Of a stretch of 30,703 nt of DNA, positions 16,957-26,123 are shown piece by piece; within the stretch, counting starts at the first letter, position 1, and each line of letters opens with the position of its first letter. The notes beneath the pieces were generated by a model. That model was given only the letters and a program-made list of their open reading frames with translations, was not told the DNA's origin and ran no database searches. The position numbers were made by a program, and so were the translations under genes. Origin of the DNA: Aquifex sp964425585 (GTDB taxonomy: Bacteria > Aquificota > Aquificia > Aquificales > Aquificaceae); NCBI GenBank assembly GCA_964425585.1, contig CAYRMG010000014.1, positions 1-30,703 on the forward strand, in the 5' to 3' direction.

Positions 16957-17593
16957 GCTCCCCTTTTTTCTTCCATATCATTCCCGCTATAATTGTTAAA
17001 AAGCCTATAATAAGGCTCAATATAGCTACAAATAGTGTAGCGTCATACCAAAATTTTAAGGGGTAAATTCTTATCAATGTATCTGAATACCTGAACTTCC
17101 AGGAATAAGGGTCAAAAACAATATTGTGAAACACTTCAAAAGCCTTTTTATAGTTCGTGAATGTAAGAATTCCCAGAAAAATTAACAGCAATGTGTTAAA
17201 CAAACCGGAAAATATCAGGACTCTCGGTTCTTTTAAAAGAATTATTCCGAAAATCCATAAAAGTGTGAAAAAATACACCGAAGGGAAGTAAAGGGAAAGG
17301 AAGTTCTTTACATCTTCCATATGCTTTATTTCTCTTTTTGTAAATGCGTTCCTGCCGTTTTTTAAACGCTTACTCTTGAATTCTTCCATGCCTTCATCGG
17401 ATAAAACAGCTCTGAGTCCGAGTTTGGCAAGCTCAAGCCTTTCTTCCCTCGTCATTCCCCACCTGTCGGGAGGGAAATCCTTTTTAGCGTATTCCCACTC
17501 AACGAATTTCTCCGTAAAGGCGATTCTTACTGATATTCCTACGGAAATATAGGGAAATATAAGAACGAGAACTATCGTAAGGAATGTTTTCAT
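16946..17593 (-). CDS. Integral membrane protein, DUF1461/TIGR01906-like
   Basis: A 215-residue protein of unknown function. It has an N-terminal hydrophobic segment (TFLTIVLVLIFPYISVGISV) and then a long extracytoplasmic-looking loop (about 25-98) with WEYAKKDFPPDRWGMTREERLELAK and the motif REIKHMEDVKNF. Two closely spaced membrane helices follow (about 99-145), then a second loop and a C-terminal helix with a Lys-rich tail. This arrangement, especially HMEDVK, fits the DUF1461 family as I recall it. The ATG overlaps the queE stop by four bases (ATGA), so it is probably the last gene of an infB-queE operon. No role in deazapurine metabolism is evident. Confidence 0.65.
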   Translation of the reverse strand: MKTFLTIVLVLIFPYISVGISVRIAFTEKFVEWEYAKKDFPPDRWGMTREERLELAKLGLRAVLSDEGMEEFKSKRLKNGRNAFTKREIKHMEDVKNFLSLYFPSVYFFTLLWIFGIILLKEPRVLIFSGLFNTLLLIFLGILTFTNYKKAFEVFHNIVFDPYSWKFRYSDTLIRIYPLKFWYDATLFVAILSLIIGFLTIIAGMIWKKKGELKP

Positions 17594-18249
17594 TTCAGTT
17601 CAAAGCATTTGTGAACTTGGGGAATTACCCTTACGGTAAATCCTTTCTTTACTAACTTTCTCTGTAATTTAATTGCTTTTTCCATCATTTCTTTTCTGTT
17701 GCTTTCGGGTTGAAGGACTACTTTTTTCTCTTCAAGGAAAGGTAAGAACTCGCTCCTCATTATTATTTCCTCACTCAGCTCTTCATCAACGACGAATTTA
17801 AGCTCCTTTGCGTATTTAAGTATATTCGGATTTACGTAATACCTTGCAACACCTTTCGGAGAACAGGTTATGTGTATGTCCTTGGCAAACTTTTCCATTC
17901 CCTCAATCCATAAGGTTCCGTTAGTTTCTATCTGGACGGAATAGTTTTCCTCAAGGAGCATTTCAACGAGTTTAGGGAGCTCCCTGTGGGCGAAGGGCTC
18001 ACCCCCTGTTATTACAGTATGCCTTGCTGTAAACTTTTCAAGTTCCCTTTTGATATCCGATAACTTAACAAAGTTATTCTTAAATGAAAGGGCTTCGGGT
18101 TGGTCACACCAAGGACATCGGAGATTACATCCCTGAAGCCTTATAAAGACGGAGGGCGTGCCGACCAGCAACCCTTCTCCCTGTATGCTTTCGTATATCT
18201 CATTCAGCGGTATCAGAGTGTCGGTTTTTCGTATCTTACCTCGTAACAT
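17590..18249 (-). CDS. queE: 7-carboxy-7-deazaguanine synthase (radical SAM)
   Basis: Converts 6-carboxy-tetrahydropterin to 7-carboxy-7-deazaguanine, the ring-contracting step toward preQ0 and queuosine tRNA modification. The radical SAM cysteines are C41, C45 and C48 (CNLRCPWCDQ), binding the [4Fe-4S] cluster. The family-typical NEIYESIQGEG and the SAM-contacting TGGEPF are both present. The length of 219 residues is normal. The ATG lies 37 bases inside the 3' end of infB. It is the only good start before NEIYESIQGEG, so the overlap appears real. The other deazapurine genes (queC, queD, folE) are not in the window. Confidence 0.9.
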   Translation of the reverse strand: MLRGKIRKTDTLIPLNEIYESIQGEGLLVGTPSVFIRLQGCNLRCPWCDQPEALSFKNNFVKLSDIKRELEKFTARHTVITGGEPFAHRELPKLVEMLLEENYSVQIETNGTLWIEGMEKFAKDIHITCSPKGVARYYVNPNILKYAKELKFVVDEELSEEIIMRSEFLPFLEEKKVVLQPESNRKEMMEKAIKLQRKLVKKGFTVRVIPQVHKCFELK

Positions 18250-20706
18250 TCTATCTGGTCACCTACCTTAACGTCGTTGTAATCTTTTAATTTAACACCG
18301 CACTCATAACCCGCACTGACTTCCTGCACATCTTCTTTATAACGTTTTAAGCTCTCTATCTCTCCATCGTATATCACTACACCGTCCCTTATGAGTCTTG
18401 CTTTTGCTCCTCTCACCAGCTTTCCGTTGAGAACGTAACAACCCGCTACCGTTCCCACCTTCTTTATCTTAAAGGTAGCCCTTACTTCCGCGGTCCCGAG
18501 AACTTCCTCCTTCTTAATGGGCTCCAACAGTCCAACGAGTGCCTTTTTAACGTCGTCTATCACATCGTATATGATTCCGTAAAGCCTGACGTCAACCTTC
18601 TCCTCTTCCATAAGTTCCCTTGCTTTGGGGTCTGGTCTTGTGTTGAATCCTATTACTATAGCTCCCGAAGCTTTTGCAAGCATAATGTCGTTCTCGGTTA
18701 TTCCGCCTACCGCACCGTGTATTATTCTCACCTGAACCTTTTCATTTGATAGTTCTTCAAGGGATTTCTTCAGAGCCTCAAGGGAGCCCATAGTGTCAGT
18801 CTTTAAAACTATCCTCAGCTCTTTTGTCTCTCCGGCCTGGATTTTTTTGTAAATATCCTCAAGCCTTATAGTTTGTAGCTTTTCTTCTCTTTCTTTCTTT
18901 TCTCTTCTCTTTTCTGCTATTTCTCTGGCGGTTCTTTCATCGTCTACAACTATGAGTTCATCTCCCGCTTCCGGAAGTTCTTCAAAACCGAGGACTTCAA
19001 CGGGTGTTGAGGGCGGGGCTTCCTTTAGCTGTCTTCCCTTATCGTCAAACATAGCCCTCACCCTTCCGTAGGTAGTTCCGGCTACAAAGTGGTCCCCTAC
19101 TTTGAGCGTTCCGTCCTCAACAATGACCGTTGCTACAGGTCCTCTTTTTCTGTCAAGCTTTGATTCTATAATCGTGCCTCTCGCTTTTTTGTTGGGATTT
19201 GCTTTAAGTTCAAGTATGTCCGCCAGAAGTAGTATCATCTCAAGAAGCTGGTCTACGTTTTGACCGGTTTTTGCAGATATATCAACGAATATTGTATCCC
19301 CTCCCCATTCCTCGGGAATAAGCCCGTGTTCCGAAAGTTCCCTTCTTACCTTCATCGGGTCTGCGTTGGGCTTGTCTATCTTGTTTACCGCAACGATTAT
19401 AGGAACGTCAAAGGCCTTTGCGTGGTTTATAGCTTCAATCGTTTGGGGCATAACGCCATCATCCGCCGCAACTACTAAAACTGCTATATCGGTAACCTTA
19501 GCTCCCCTTGCCCTCAATGTGGTGAAAGCTTCGTGTCCGGGAGTATCAAGGAAGGTTATCTTCCTTCCGTCGGGAAGCTCAACCTGTGAAGCTCCGATAT
19601 GCTGAGTAATACCTCCCTTCTCCCTTTCAGCTACGTTTGTTTTTCTTATCCTATCAAGAAGTGTCGTCTTTCCGTGGTCTACGTGTCCCATAACAACAAC
19701 TATGGGAGGTCTTGGCTGGAGTTCTTCCTCCTTTTCCTCCTCTTCCTTCAGGAGAACTTCTTCCTCTATTTCTTCCTCTTCCTTCTTTACTTCCGCGAGA
19801 TATCCGAACGATTCTGCAACTTCAACCGCAACCTCGGGCGGAACGGGCTGATTAATCGTTGCGAGAACCCCTCTTTTCATAAGTTCCGCTATAACTTTAT
19901 TTGCGGGAACGTCAAGGAGCTCGGAAAGTTCCCTTACTGTTATAACTTCGGGAATCTGGATTATCTTTATTTCTTCTTTCCTCTTTTTACTTTCCCTTTC
20001 CCTCTTTTCCTGTTTCTTTTTCTCCTTCTCTACAGTGTGTTCAAGCTTTCTGAGAATTTCCCTTTCCTGCTTTGACATTTTTATCTTCGGTTTTTCCGTT
20101 TTCTTTTCCTCTTNNNNNNNNNNNNNNNNNNNNNNNNNNNNNNNNNNNNNNNNNNNNNNNNNNNNNNNNNNNNNNNNNNNNNNNNNNNNNNNNNNNNNNN
20201 NNNNNNNNNNNNNTCTTTTCCTCTTCCTTTTTAGGCTTTTCTTCCTTAGTTAAATCCCTCACCTCAACTTTTGGCTTTTGAAATCTCTCTTTTTCCTTTC
20301 TTTTCTTTTCCTTTTCCCTTTCTTTTTTCTCAAGAATCTCCTTTATAAGCTCCTCAACACTCTTTTTGGGTTTTTCTTCTTCTTTTTTCTCTTCCTTTAC
20401 CTCCTCTTTTTTCTCTTCTTCCGTCTCTTCTTCTTTTATTTCTTCAACTATAACCTCTTTTTCTTCTTTTTTCTCTTCAACAACAACGGGAGTTTCTTCT
20501 ACCTTTTCCTGTTCTTCATATTTTTCCTCTGTTTTAAAAGCGTCGTATATAATTCTAAGGGCTTGGTCGTCTAAACCGTGAGAAGCCTTCCACGGCTTTC
20601 CGTCGGGTCTCGGATAATACTCGTTAAGTAACTCTATGATATCCTTAGATTTTACACCGAGCTCTTTGGCTACTTCGGAAACCCTCTTCGTTTTGGTCAA
20701 ACTCAT
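18213..20706 (-). CDS. infB: Translation initiation factor IF-2 (contains an assembly gap)
   Basis: GTPase that delivers fMet-tRNA to the 30S start site and promotes subunit joining. The 5' part (20214-20706) encodes an IF2_N-like domain (RVSEVAKELGVKSKDIIELL) and a long Glu/Lys-rich linker. The 3' part (18213-20113) encodes a second IF2_N-like segment (ITVRELSELLDVPANKVIAEL), the G domain (GHVDHGKT, DTPGHEAF, NKIDK) and the C-terminal domains. The two parts are separated by 100 Ns and lie in different frames only because the N count is a placeholder: an intact gene needs a true gap that is a multiple of three. The resolved parts total about 796 residues, a normal size for IF-2. The annotated ATG abuts its Shine-Dalgarno site; a TTG two codons later (20700) is better spaced. 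The 3' end overlaps queE. Confidence 0.95.
20114..20213. other. Assembly gap of 100 Ns inside infB
   Basis: A block of exactly 100 Ns, a usual placeholder for unknown size. The 12 bases before it (20102-20113) and after it (20214-20225) are identical, TCTTTTCCTCTT, and lie in the same codon phase of infB. The two contig ends may therefore simply overlap. Confidence 0.95.
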
Positions 20707-20728
20707 ACCTCCTAAAAGGTATATTATA
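20707..20728 (-). promoter_or_regulatory. infB Shine-Dalgarno site and candidate -10 box
   Basis: On the minus strand, TATAAT (20723-20728) precedes AGGAGGT (20707-20713). AGGAGGT directly abuts the ATG at 20706 with no spacer. It is six bases before a TTG at 20700, a normal spacing. The real start may therefore be that TTG, giving a protein two residues shorter. Confidence 0.45.
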
Positions 20729-20807
20729 AGCTTTGTGCTTCAATATGAAAGAGTGTGGTAAAAATCAGTGATGTTATCTTATACCATTCTTAGAATATTC
20801 TTTTACT

Positions 20808-21098
20808 ATGAAGGTGATAATCAACGGTAAGGAGTTTGATATTCCTAAGGGTGTAAGGTTCGGGGAGCTGAGCCACGAGATTGAAAAAGCCGGTATAGAG
20901 TTCGGTTGCACCGACGGACAGTGCGGTGTGTGTGTTGCGAGAGTTCTAAAGGGTATGGAATGTCTGAATGAACCATCTGCGGATGAGGAAGATACCCTCT
21001 GGAGAGTGGGAGCTGTTGATGAAGACCAGAGGCTGACCTGTCAGCTCGTTATAGAGAAGGAGGATTGTGATGAGATAGTAATAGAAAGCGAAGATTAA
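20808..21098 (+). CDS. [2Fe-2S] ferredoxin, plant-type fold
   Basis: A small acidic electron carrier of 96 residues. Cluster ligands are C34, C39 and C42 (GCTDGQCGVC) and, by family pattern, C78 (RLTCQL). C52 and C87 are additional. This C-x4-C-x2-C then distal C arrangement is that of plant-type and related [2Fe-2S] ferredoxins. The partner enzyme is unknown. It is the first gene of a plus-strand run into the flagellar flh genes, 17 bases before the PilZ gene, with no visible terminator between, so it is probably co-transcribed with them. It starts 101 bases from the divergent infB. Confidence 0.85.
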   Translation: MKVIINGKEFDIPKGVRFGELSHEIEKAGIEFGCTDGQCGVCVARVLKGMECLNEPSADEEDTLWRVGAVDEDQRLTCQLVIEKEDCDEIVIESED

Positions 21099-21115
21099 AG
21101 TTAAAATGAACTTTA

Positions 21116-22177
21116 ATGGAATTACTCCGCGAGTTTCTCAGGAATTATGAGAATAAGTTTTACGAGAGTATAAGGAAATACTCAAAAGAATATCTCGGAC
21201 AGGAAGATGAGCTTTTAAAGGTTCGTGAAGTTTTTTTTAACCAGTTTTTCGGGGAATCTCTTCACAAGGATTTCTTTTATAATCTCGGCTTTAGTTATGC
21301 AAAAAAGGGACTCAACATAAAACCCGTATTATCAAAGGTTCTACTTGAACTTTTGAGGGATTTCCTTGATTACCTTATATCTAACAAAGCAGAAATATCC
21401 AAAGAGGAACTGGAAGCACTGAAGGTTCTTTTTTCGCTGGTTGATAGTGTATTTGATGCAATTGAAAGGGCTTATTCGGACTTTTTGAAGAACGTAAGTG
21501 AACAAATAAAGAAAGCGGAAGAACTGAAGAGAAAAGAGATAAAGTTCCTGTTAAAGGAAGTTGAACTTCTGAAACATACAAAAGCAAGGGTTTTATTCGT
21601 ATTTTCCTACAAGGAAATCCCCGTTTACTGTAAAGGAAAAATAAGAGACCAGATAGAAGACATTATTGAGATTGAGTTTACGGAAAAGTGTTTAATTCTT
21701 CCTCTGTTGAACATCGGAGATGTTTTTTACATGAAGGGAGAAAAACTCTCTGAACCCGCTAAGCTTGAGGTAATGCAAAAAAAAGAGGAGAGAATTCTGG
21801 CAAGAGTTGTAAGTTATGAGGAAGTATACATAGAAAAGAGAGAATTCATAAGGGTAAAGCCGGAAAAATCCATACCCGTTTACATAATTGAGAAAAATAC
21901 CGTGGGGGATACGCTTGATATATCCGTGGGGGGGATAGGAGTATTTTTTAGGGAAAAAGCTGTTGAAAAGGACGAGGTGGTGACCCTTAGGTTCACCATA
22001 AAGGGTGAGGAGGTAAAGGTTAAGGGGGAGTGCAGGTATGTAATAGAACAGAACGGGGGATACAGGGCGGGGTTTAAATTTGTAGAGCTTTCTCCGAAGG
22101 TGGAATCCCTCATCGGGCAGTATGTTATGGAGAGACAGCTCCAGATACTTAAAGAGCTCAAAGAGATGATGGTATGA
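21116..22177 (+). CDS. PilZ-domain protein (probable cyclic-di-GMP receptor)
   Basis: A cytoplasmic protein of 353 residues. The C-terminal third is a PilZ domain with both binding motifs: RxxxR as REFIR (about 242-246) and DxSxxG as DISVGG (about 267-272). It should bind cyclic-di-GMP. The N-terminal 150 residues are helical with no recognised domain. A middle region (about 155-235), with ARVLFVFSYKEIPVYCKGKI, may be a YcgR-like N-terminal barrel. The stop overlaps the flhA ATG by four bases (ATGA), tying it to flagellar export genes. A role as a YcgR-like motility brake or assembly regulator is inferred from the domain and position. Confidence 0.82.
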   Translation: MELLREFLRNYENKFYESIRKYSKEYLGQEDELLKVREVFFNQFFGESLHKDFFYNLGFSYAKKGLNIKPVLSKVLLELLRDFLDYLISNKAEISKEELEALKVLFSLVDSVFDAIERAYSDFLKNVSEQIKKAEELKRKEIKFLLKEVELLKHTKARVLFVFSYKEIPVYCKGKIRDQIEDIIEIEFTEKCLILPLLNIGDVFYMKGEKLSEPAKLEVMQKKEERILARVVSYEEVYIEKREFIRVKPEKSIPVYIIEKNTVGDTLDISVGGIGVFFREKAVEKDEVVTLRFTIKGEEVKVKGECRYVIEQNGGYRAGFKFVELSPKVESLIGQYVMERQLQILKELKEMMV

Positions 22178-24210
22178 AGGGAAGAGAAACCTGGATAATT
22201 CTCGCGGTTGTTTTAATTCTCAGTGCGATAATAATACCAATCCCCGCTTTACTCCTTGACCTTCTCCTTACTCTTTCTATAACTTTTTCCCTCAGCGTTT
22301 TACTGCTTACGTTTTTTATAAAAAATCCCCTTGAGTTTTCTTCCTTTCCCTCCGTTTTACTTCTCGGAACACTTATGAGGCTTTCTCTGAACATAGCTGC
22401 GGCAAGGAGAATTCTTCTCCACGGGCACGAGGGAACTCACGCGGCGGGAAGGGTGATAGAGTCCTTCGGGAAGCTTGTCGCGGGCGGAGATGTTGTCGTC
22501 GGTCTGATAGTTTTTCTCATTTTTATAGTTATCAACTTCATCGTTATAACAAAGGGAGCGGAAAGAATTTCGGAAGTTGCAGCACGCTTTACACTGGATG
22601 CCCTTCCGGGTAAGCAGATGGCTATAGATGCAGACCTGAACGCTGGACTTATTACCGAGGAAGAAGCCAAAAGAAGAAGAAAGGAGCTTGAAAGGGAATC
22701 TTCCTTTTACGCCGCCATGGATGGAGCGAGTAAGTTCATAAGGGGGGACGCGATAGCGGCTCTTATAATTCTCTTTTTGAGTTTGGTTGGCGGACTCATA
22801 ATAGGCATAGTTATAAGGGGAATGGATTTCCAGACAGCACTGAAAACTTACACAATCCTATCAATAGGTGAAGGGCTGGCTTCCCAGGTTCCCGCCTTGC
22901 TTCTTTCAACAGCCGCAGGTATTCTTACGACAAAGATGTCTTCTCAGGAAAACCTCGGTATCTCCATTAGCGAGGAATTTACAAAACAACCCAGGGCACT
23001 GCTTTTTTCCGCGGGAGTTTTGGGATTTCTCGGACTCATTCCGGGCGTGCCGACTCTTCCCTTTCTTTTTATGGCGGGTGCTCTTGCCTCCGCTTATTAC
23101 TTTCTAATGAAAACCATAAGGGAACAGGAGCTGAAAAAACTTGAAGAGCTTGCGAAGGAAAAGGTCAAGGAAAAGAAGGAAGAGGAAGAGGAGCTCGTTC
23201 CCCAACCCGACCCCATAACTTTGGAGGTGGGATACGCTCTTATTCCCCTCGTTGACGAAAGCCAGGGAGGAAAGATTCCCGAAAAGATAAGAAGTTTAAG
23301 GAAGCAGTTTGCAAAGGAATACGGAGTGATAATTCCCCTCGTTCACATAAGGGATAACCTTACGTTAAAACCAAACGAATACAGGATACTCCTTAAGGGG
23401 ATAGAACTTGACAGGTATGAGCTTATGCCGGGTAATTACCTCGCGGTTGACCTCGGAAATGCAAAGGGAAAGATTGAGGGCATAGAAACCCATGACCCCG
23501 CCTTTAAGATAAAGGCTTACTGGATAGGAGAGGACAAAAAGGGTGAGGCTCAAAAGCTCGGATATATGGTTGTAGACCCAGAAACCGTTTTAATAACCCA
23601 TCTTTCGGAGGTTATAAAGAAGAACTTACACGAACTTCTTACGAGAAACGAGGTGATGGAGCTTGTAGACCTTCTTTCAAAAAAGTATCCTAAGGTGGTA
23701 AAGGAACTCGTGCCCGAGCAGGTTCCCATATCCGTTCTTCACAGGGTTCTCCAGAACCTTTTAAGGGAAGGTGTTCCTGTAAACGACCTTCTTACTATAC
23801 TTGAGACGATAGCGGACTATATAGAACAGGTAAAAGACCCGGACCTCCTCACGGAATACGTAAGGCAGGCTCTTTCCAAAAGGATAACCCGAATGTATCT
23901 TACAAATGGAACCCTTTATGCCATAGCACTTTCCCCCAAGGTTGAGGCAAAGCTCATTCACTTCTTAAAAGAAAACAGGGAAGATGAGTTCATAGATTTT
24001 GTCCTTAATAAGCTCCTTCCTAAGATTAAGAATGAAATTGTTAAGTTTACCCAGTATCAGGCTATGCCCGTTTTACTAACATCGGGAGAAGTCAGACGTT
24101 TTGTTAGAAAAACGATAGAGCCATACCTTTCTGAACTTGCGGTTCTCTCTTACAACGAGCTTGAAAAACAGGTTAACATAAAAATATTAGGTATTATAGA
24201 TGAAGATTGA
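22174..24210 (+). CDS. flhA: Flagellar biosynthesis protein FlhA
   Basis: Core export-gate subunit of the flagellar type III secretion apparatus in the cytoplasmic membrane. Residues about 1-310 contain the membrane helices and the conserved FHIPEP-family signature between helices (ITKGAERISEVAARF, LDALPGKQMAIDADLNAG, about 125-158). The large cytoplasmic domain (about 325-678) follows a charged linker (KEKKEEEEELVPQP). The length of 678 residues is normal. It overlaps pilZ upstream by 4 bases and flhF downstream by 11 bases. Confidence 0.97.
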   Translation: MKGRETWIILAVVLILSAIIIPIPALLLDLLLTLSITFSLSVLLLTFFIKNPLEFSSFPSVLLLGTLMRLSLNIAAARRILLHGHEGTHAAGRVIESFGKLVAGGDVVVGLIVFLIFIVINFIVITKGAERISEVAARFTLDALPGKQMAIDADLNAGLITEEEAKRRRKELERESSFYAAMDGASKFIRGDAIAALIILFLSLVGGLIIGIVIRGMDFQTALKTYTILSIGEGLASQVPALLLSTAAGILTTKMSSQENLGISISEEFTKQPRALLFSAGVLGFLGLIPGVPTLPFLFMAGALASAYYFLMKTIREQELKKLEELAKEKVKEKKEEEEELVPQPDPITLEVGYALIPLVDESQGGKIPEKIRSLRKQFAKEYGVIIPLVHIRDNLTLKPNEYRILLKGIELDRYELMPGNYLAVDLGNAKGKIEGIETHDPAFKIKAYWIGEDKKGEAQKLGYMVVDPETVLITHLSEVIKKNLHELLTRNEVMELVDLLSKKYPKVVKELVPEQVPISVLHRVLQNLLREGVPVNDLLTILETIADYIEQVKDPDLLTEYVRQALSKRITRMYLTNGTLYAIALSPKVEAKLIHFLKENREDEFIDFVLNKLLPKIKNEIVKFTQYQAMPVLLTSGEVRRFVRKTIEPYLSELAVLSYNELEKQVNIKILGIIDED

Positions 24211-25324
24211 AAAGCTGGAGGTTCAATCCATACAGGAAGCTATAGAGATACTTGAAAAAAGATACGGGGAAAATGCGGTCATACTATCCTCAAGAATCAT
24301 AAAAAAGAAACGGTTCGGGTTTCTACCTCTTTTCCCTGTGAAAAAGCTTGAGGTAACCGTCGGAATACAGGAGGAAGAGGATTTCAAGAAGGAGCTTGAA
24401 AGGGAAAAGGAATTAATAAAGGAGATTGAAAATCTTAAAAAGATTGTAAACGAACTGGTTTCCTCAAACACTCAACAAGCAAAGGAAACAAAAGCACAAA
24501 CTGAGGAGGATAAATACTCCGAAAGGGTAAGGAGGGTCTATGAAAAGTTAATTTTGAAGAACGTAAACAAGGATATAGCGAAGAAAATCGTGGAAGATGC
24601 TTGCGGATACGATATAGACAGGAAGGTTTACGACTTTAAAGAAGATTTATACACATCTATAAGGGAAAGTCTTGAGAAAAACATAAAGATAGAAGAAAAC
24701 TTCCTTGATGTTCCGCCTAAGGTTGTAGCCCTTGTGGGTCCGACAGGTGTAGGAAAAACTACAACCATAGCAAAGCTTGCATACCTGTTTAAGAAAAAAA
24801 GAAAAAAGGTAGGGATAATATCCCTTGATAGTTTCAGGGTGGGTGCTTTTGAACAGTTAAAGTCCTTTGCGGAAATACTTGAAATTCCCTTCAAGCTTTC
24901 GGATTCCCCGAAAAGCTTTAACGTTCACCTCCTTGAGATGGAGGACAGGGATGTTATACTTGTTGATACAGCGGGAAGAAGTCATTACGATGTTGTGCGG
25001 TTGAAGGAGCTTGAATCATACTTCAAGGTATCAGATATAAGCGTATATCTTACCCTTGCCGCTAACCTTGCTGAGCTCGTTATGTATGAGGCTGTTATGC
25101 AGTTCGGGATATTTTCTATAAAGGGAATTATTTTCACAAAGCTTGATGAAACACCTTTTCCGGGAAGCATAATAAACGTAGCTTACAGAACCCAGTATCC
25201 TATTCTTTGTTTTACAACAGGGCAGTCTTTGCCCGAAGATATTGTTATTGCAAATTACGACTATATCATCCGATTAATTTTAGAGGATGAAAATGAAGTT
25301 AAACCAGCAGCTCAATTTACTTAA
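24200..25324 (+). CDS. flhF: Flagellar biosynthesis SRP-type GTPase FlhF
   Basis: SRP-family GTPase that sets flagellar position and number with FlhG. The N-terminal basic segment (VILSSRIIKKKRFGF) is followed by a charged linker. The NG domain has P-loop GPTGVGKTTT (about 180-189), DTAGRS (about 254) and TKLDE (about 312). The length of 374 residues is typical. Its ATG lies 11 bases inside flhA, and its own end overlaps flhG by up to 38 bases. Confidence 0.95.
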   Translation: MKIEKLEVQSIQEAIEILEKRYGENAVILSSRIIKKKRFGFLPLFPVKKLEVTVGIQEEEDFKKELEREKELIKEIENLKKIVNELVSSNTQQAKETKAQTEEDKYSERVRRVYEKLILKNVNKDIAKKIVEDACGYDIDRKVYDFKEDLYTSIRESLEKNIKIEENFLDVPPKVVALVGPTGVGKTTTIAKLAYLFKKKRKKVGIISLDSFRVGAFEQLKSFAEILEIPFKLSDSPKSFNVHLLEMEDRDVILVDTAGRSHYDVVRLKELESYFKVSDISVYLTLAANLAELVMYEAVMQFGIFSIKGIIFTKLDETPFPGSIINVAYRTQYPILCFTTGQSLPEDIVIANYDYIIRLILEDENEVKPAAQFT

Positions 25325-26123
25325 GGTAAGGGAAGGAAAAGATAAAAAAACTAAATACATATCGGTATCCAGCGGAAAGGGTGGCGTAGGGAAAACCCTG
25401 CTGGTTATAAATCTCGGCGAAATACTCTCCGAGGAAGGAAAGAAAGTTTTAATATTTGACGGAGACCTGGGACTCAGCAATATACACCTGATGTATGGCA
25501 TAACTCCCTCAAAGGATTTATCGGATATGCTGAAGGGTTTCGCAGGCATTGAAGAGCTACCCGTAAAGGTAAATGAAAACCTATACTTCATATCGGGAGG
25601 TAGCGGATTTCAGCAACTTGCGGATATGCCGAAATCCCAGCTTAGCACGGTAATAAACAAGCTACACAGCTTTGCGGAGGAAAACTTTCATTACGTAATT
25701 CTTGACACACCCCCCGGCATTCACAGGACAACACTTATGCTTGCCTCTTGTGCGGATATTCCCATAATACTCACAACGCCCGAGCCGACCGCTATAATGG
25801 ACGCATACGCACTTATAAAGGTTTTGAACAGGGAAGAAGGTGTTGAGGATTTCTACCTGATAGTAAACAAGGCGGATAACGAAGCGGAAGCGAAAAGCGT
25901 AATGGAGAGTATAGAGATACTTGCATCAAGATATACGAGTGCCAGGGTTCATTACATAGGATTCCTTCACTACAGGAAGAACTTAATAAGAAAAGTAATT
26001 GACCAAAATCCCGTTGATAGGGGGTTTAAGGAGGAGCTGAGGGAAGCGTTATCAAATATAGACCTGGTAAGTAGAGGAAGGGAAGGATTCTGGGGTAAAA
26101 TACTTAAAAAACTGGGAGTATGA
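25287..26123 (+). CDS. flhG: Flagellar number regulator FlhG/FleN (MinD-like ATPase)
   Basis: ParA/MinD-superfamily ATPase that activates the FlhF GTPase and limits flagellar number. The deviant Walker A is KGGVGKT (residues 31-37), followed by DGDLGLSNIHLMYGI and LDTPPGIH (switch region). The N-terminal NQQLNLLK (about 6-13) resembles the DQAxxLR helix by which FlhG activates FlhF. The C-terminal helix (GFWGKILKKLGV) is amphipathic and could be a membrane-targeting sequence as in MinD. Two in-frame ATGs (25287 and 25293) are possible. The stop overlaps the fliA ATG by four bases. Confidence 0.93.
   Translation: MKMKLNQQLNLLKVREGKDKKTKYISVSSGKGGVGKTLLVINLGEILSEEGKKVLIFDGDLGLSNIHLMYGITPSKDLSDMLKGFAGIEELPVKVNENLYFISGGSGFQQLADMPKSQLSTVINKLHSFAEENFHYVILDTPPGIHRTTLMLASCADIPIILTTPEPTAIMDAYALIKVLNREEGVEDFYLIVNKADNEAEAKSVMESIEILASRYTSARVHYIGFLHYRKNLIRKVIDQNPVDRGFKEELREALSNIDLVSRGREGFWGKILKKLGV

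Noticed and set aside
20281..20500. Pyrimidine-rich plus strand as a tandem repeat array
   Set aside because: It is codon-level repetition of Glu and Lys in the IF-2 linker without a fixed repeat unit.
19599..20581. Phe/Ser/Leu-rich plus-strand frames around the N gap
   Set aside because: They are reverse readings of the Glu/Lys-rich linker of IF-2; low-complexity shadows, not genes.
20750..20807. Possible sigma-54 or sigma-28 promoter upstream of the ferredoxin gene
   Set aside because: A TGG at 20756 has no GC at the -12 position, and a TAAA is not followed by a GCCGATAA-like box at the right spacing. No promoter can be assigned with confidence.
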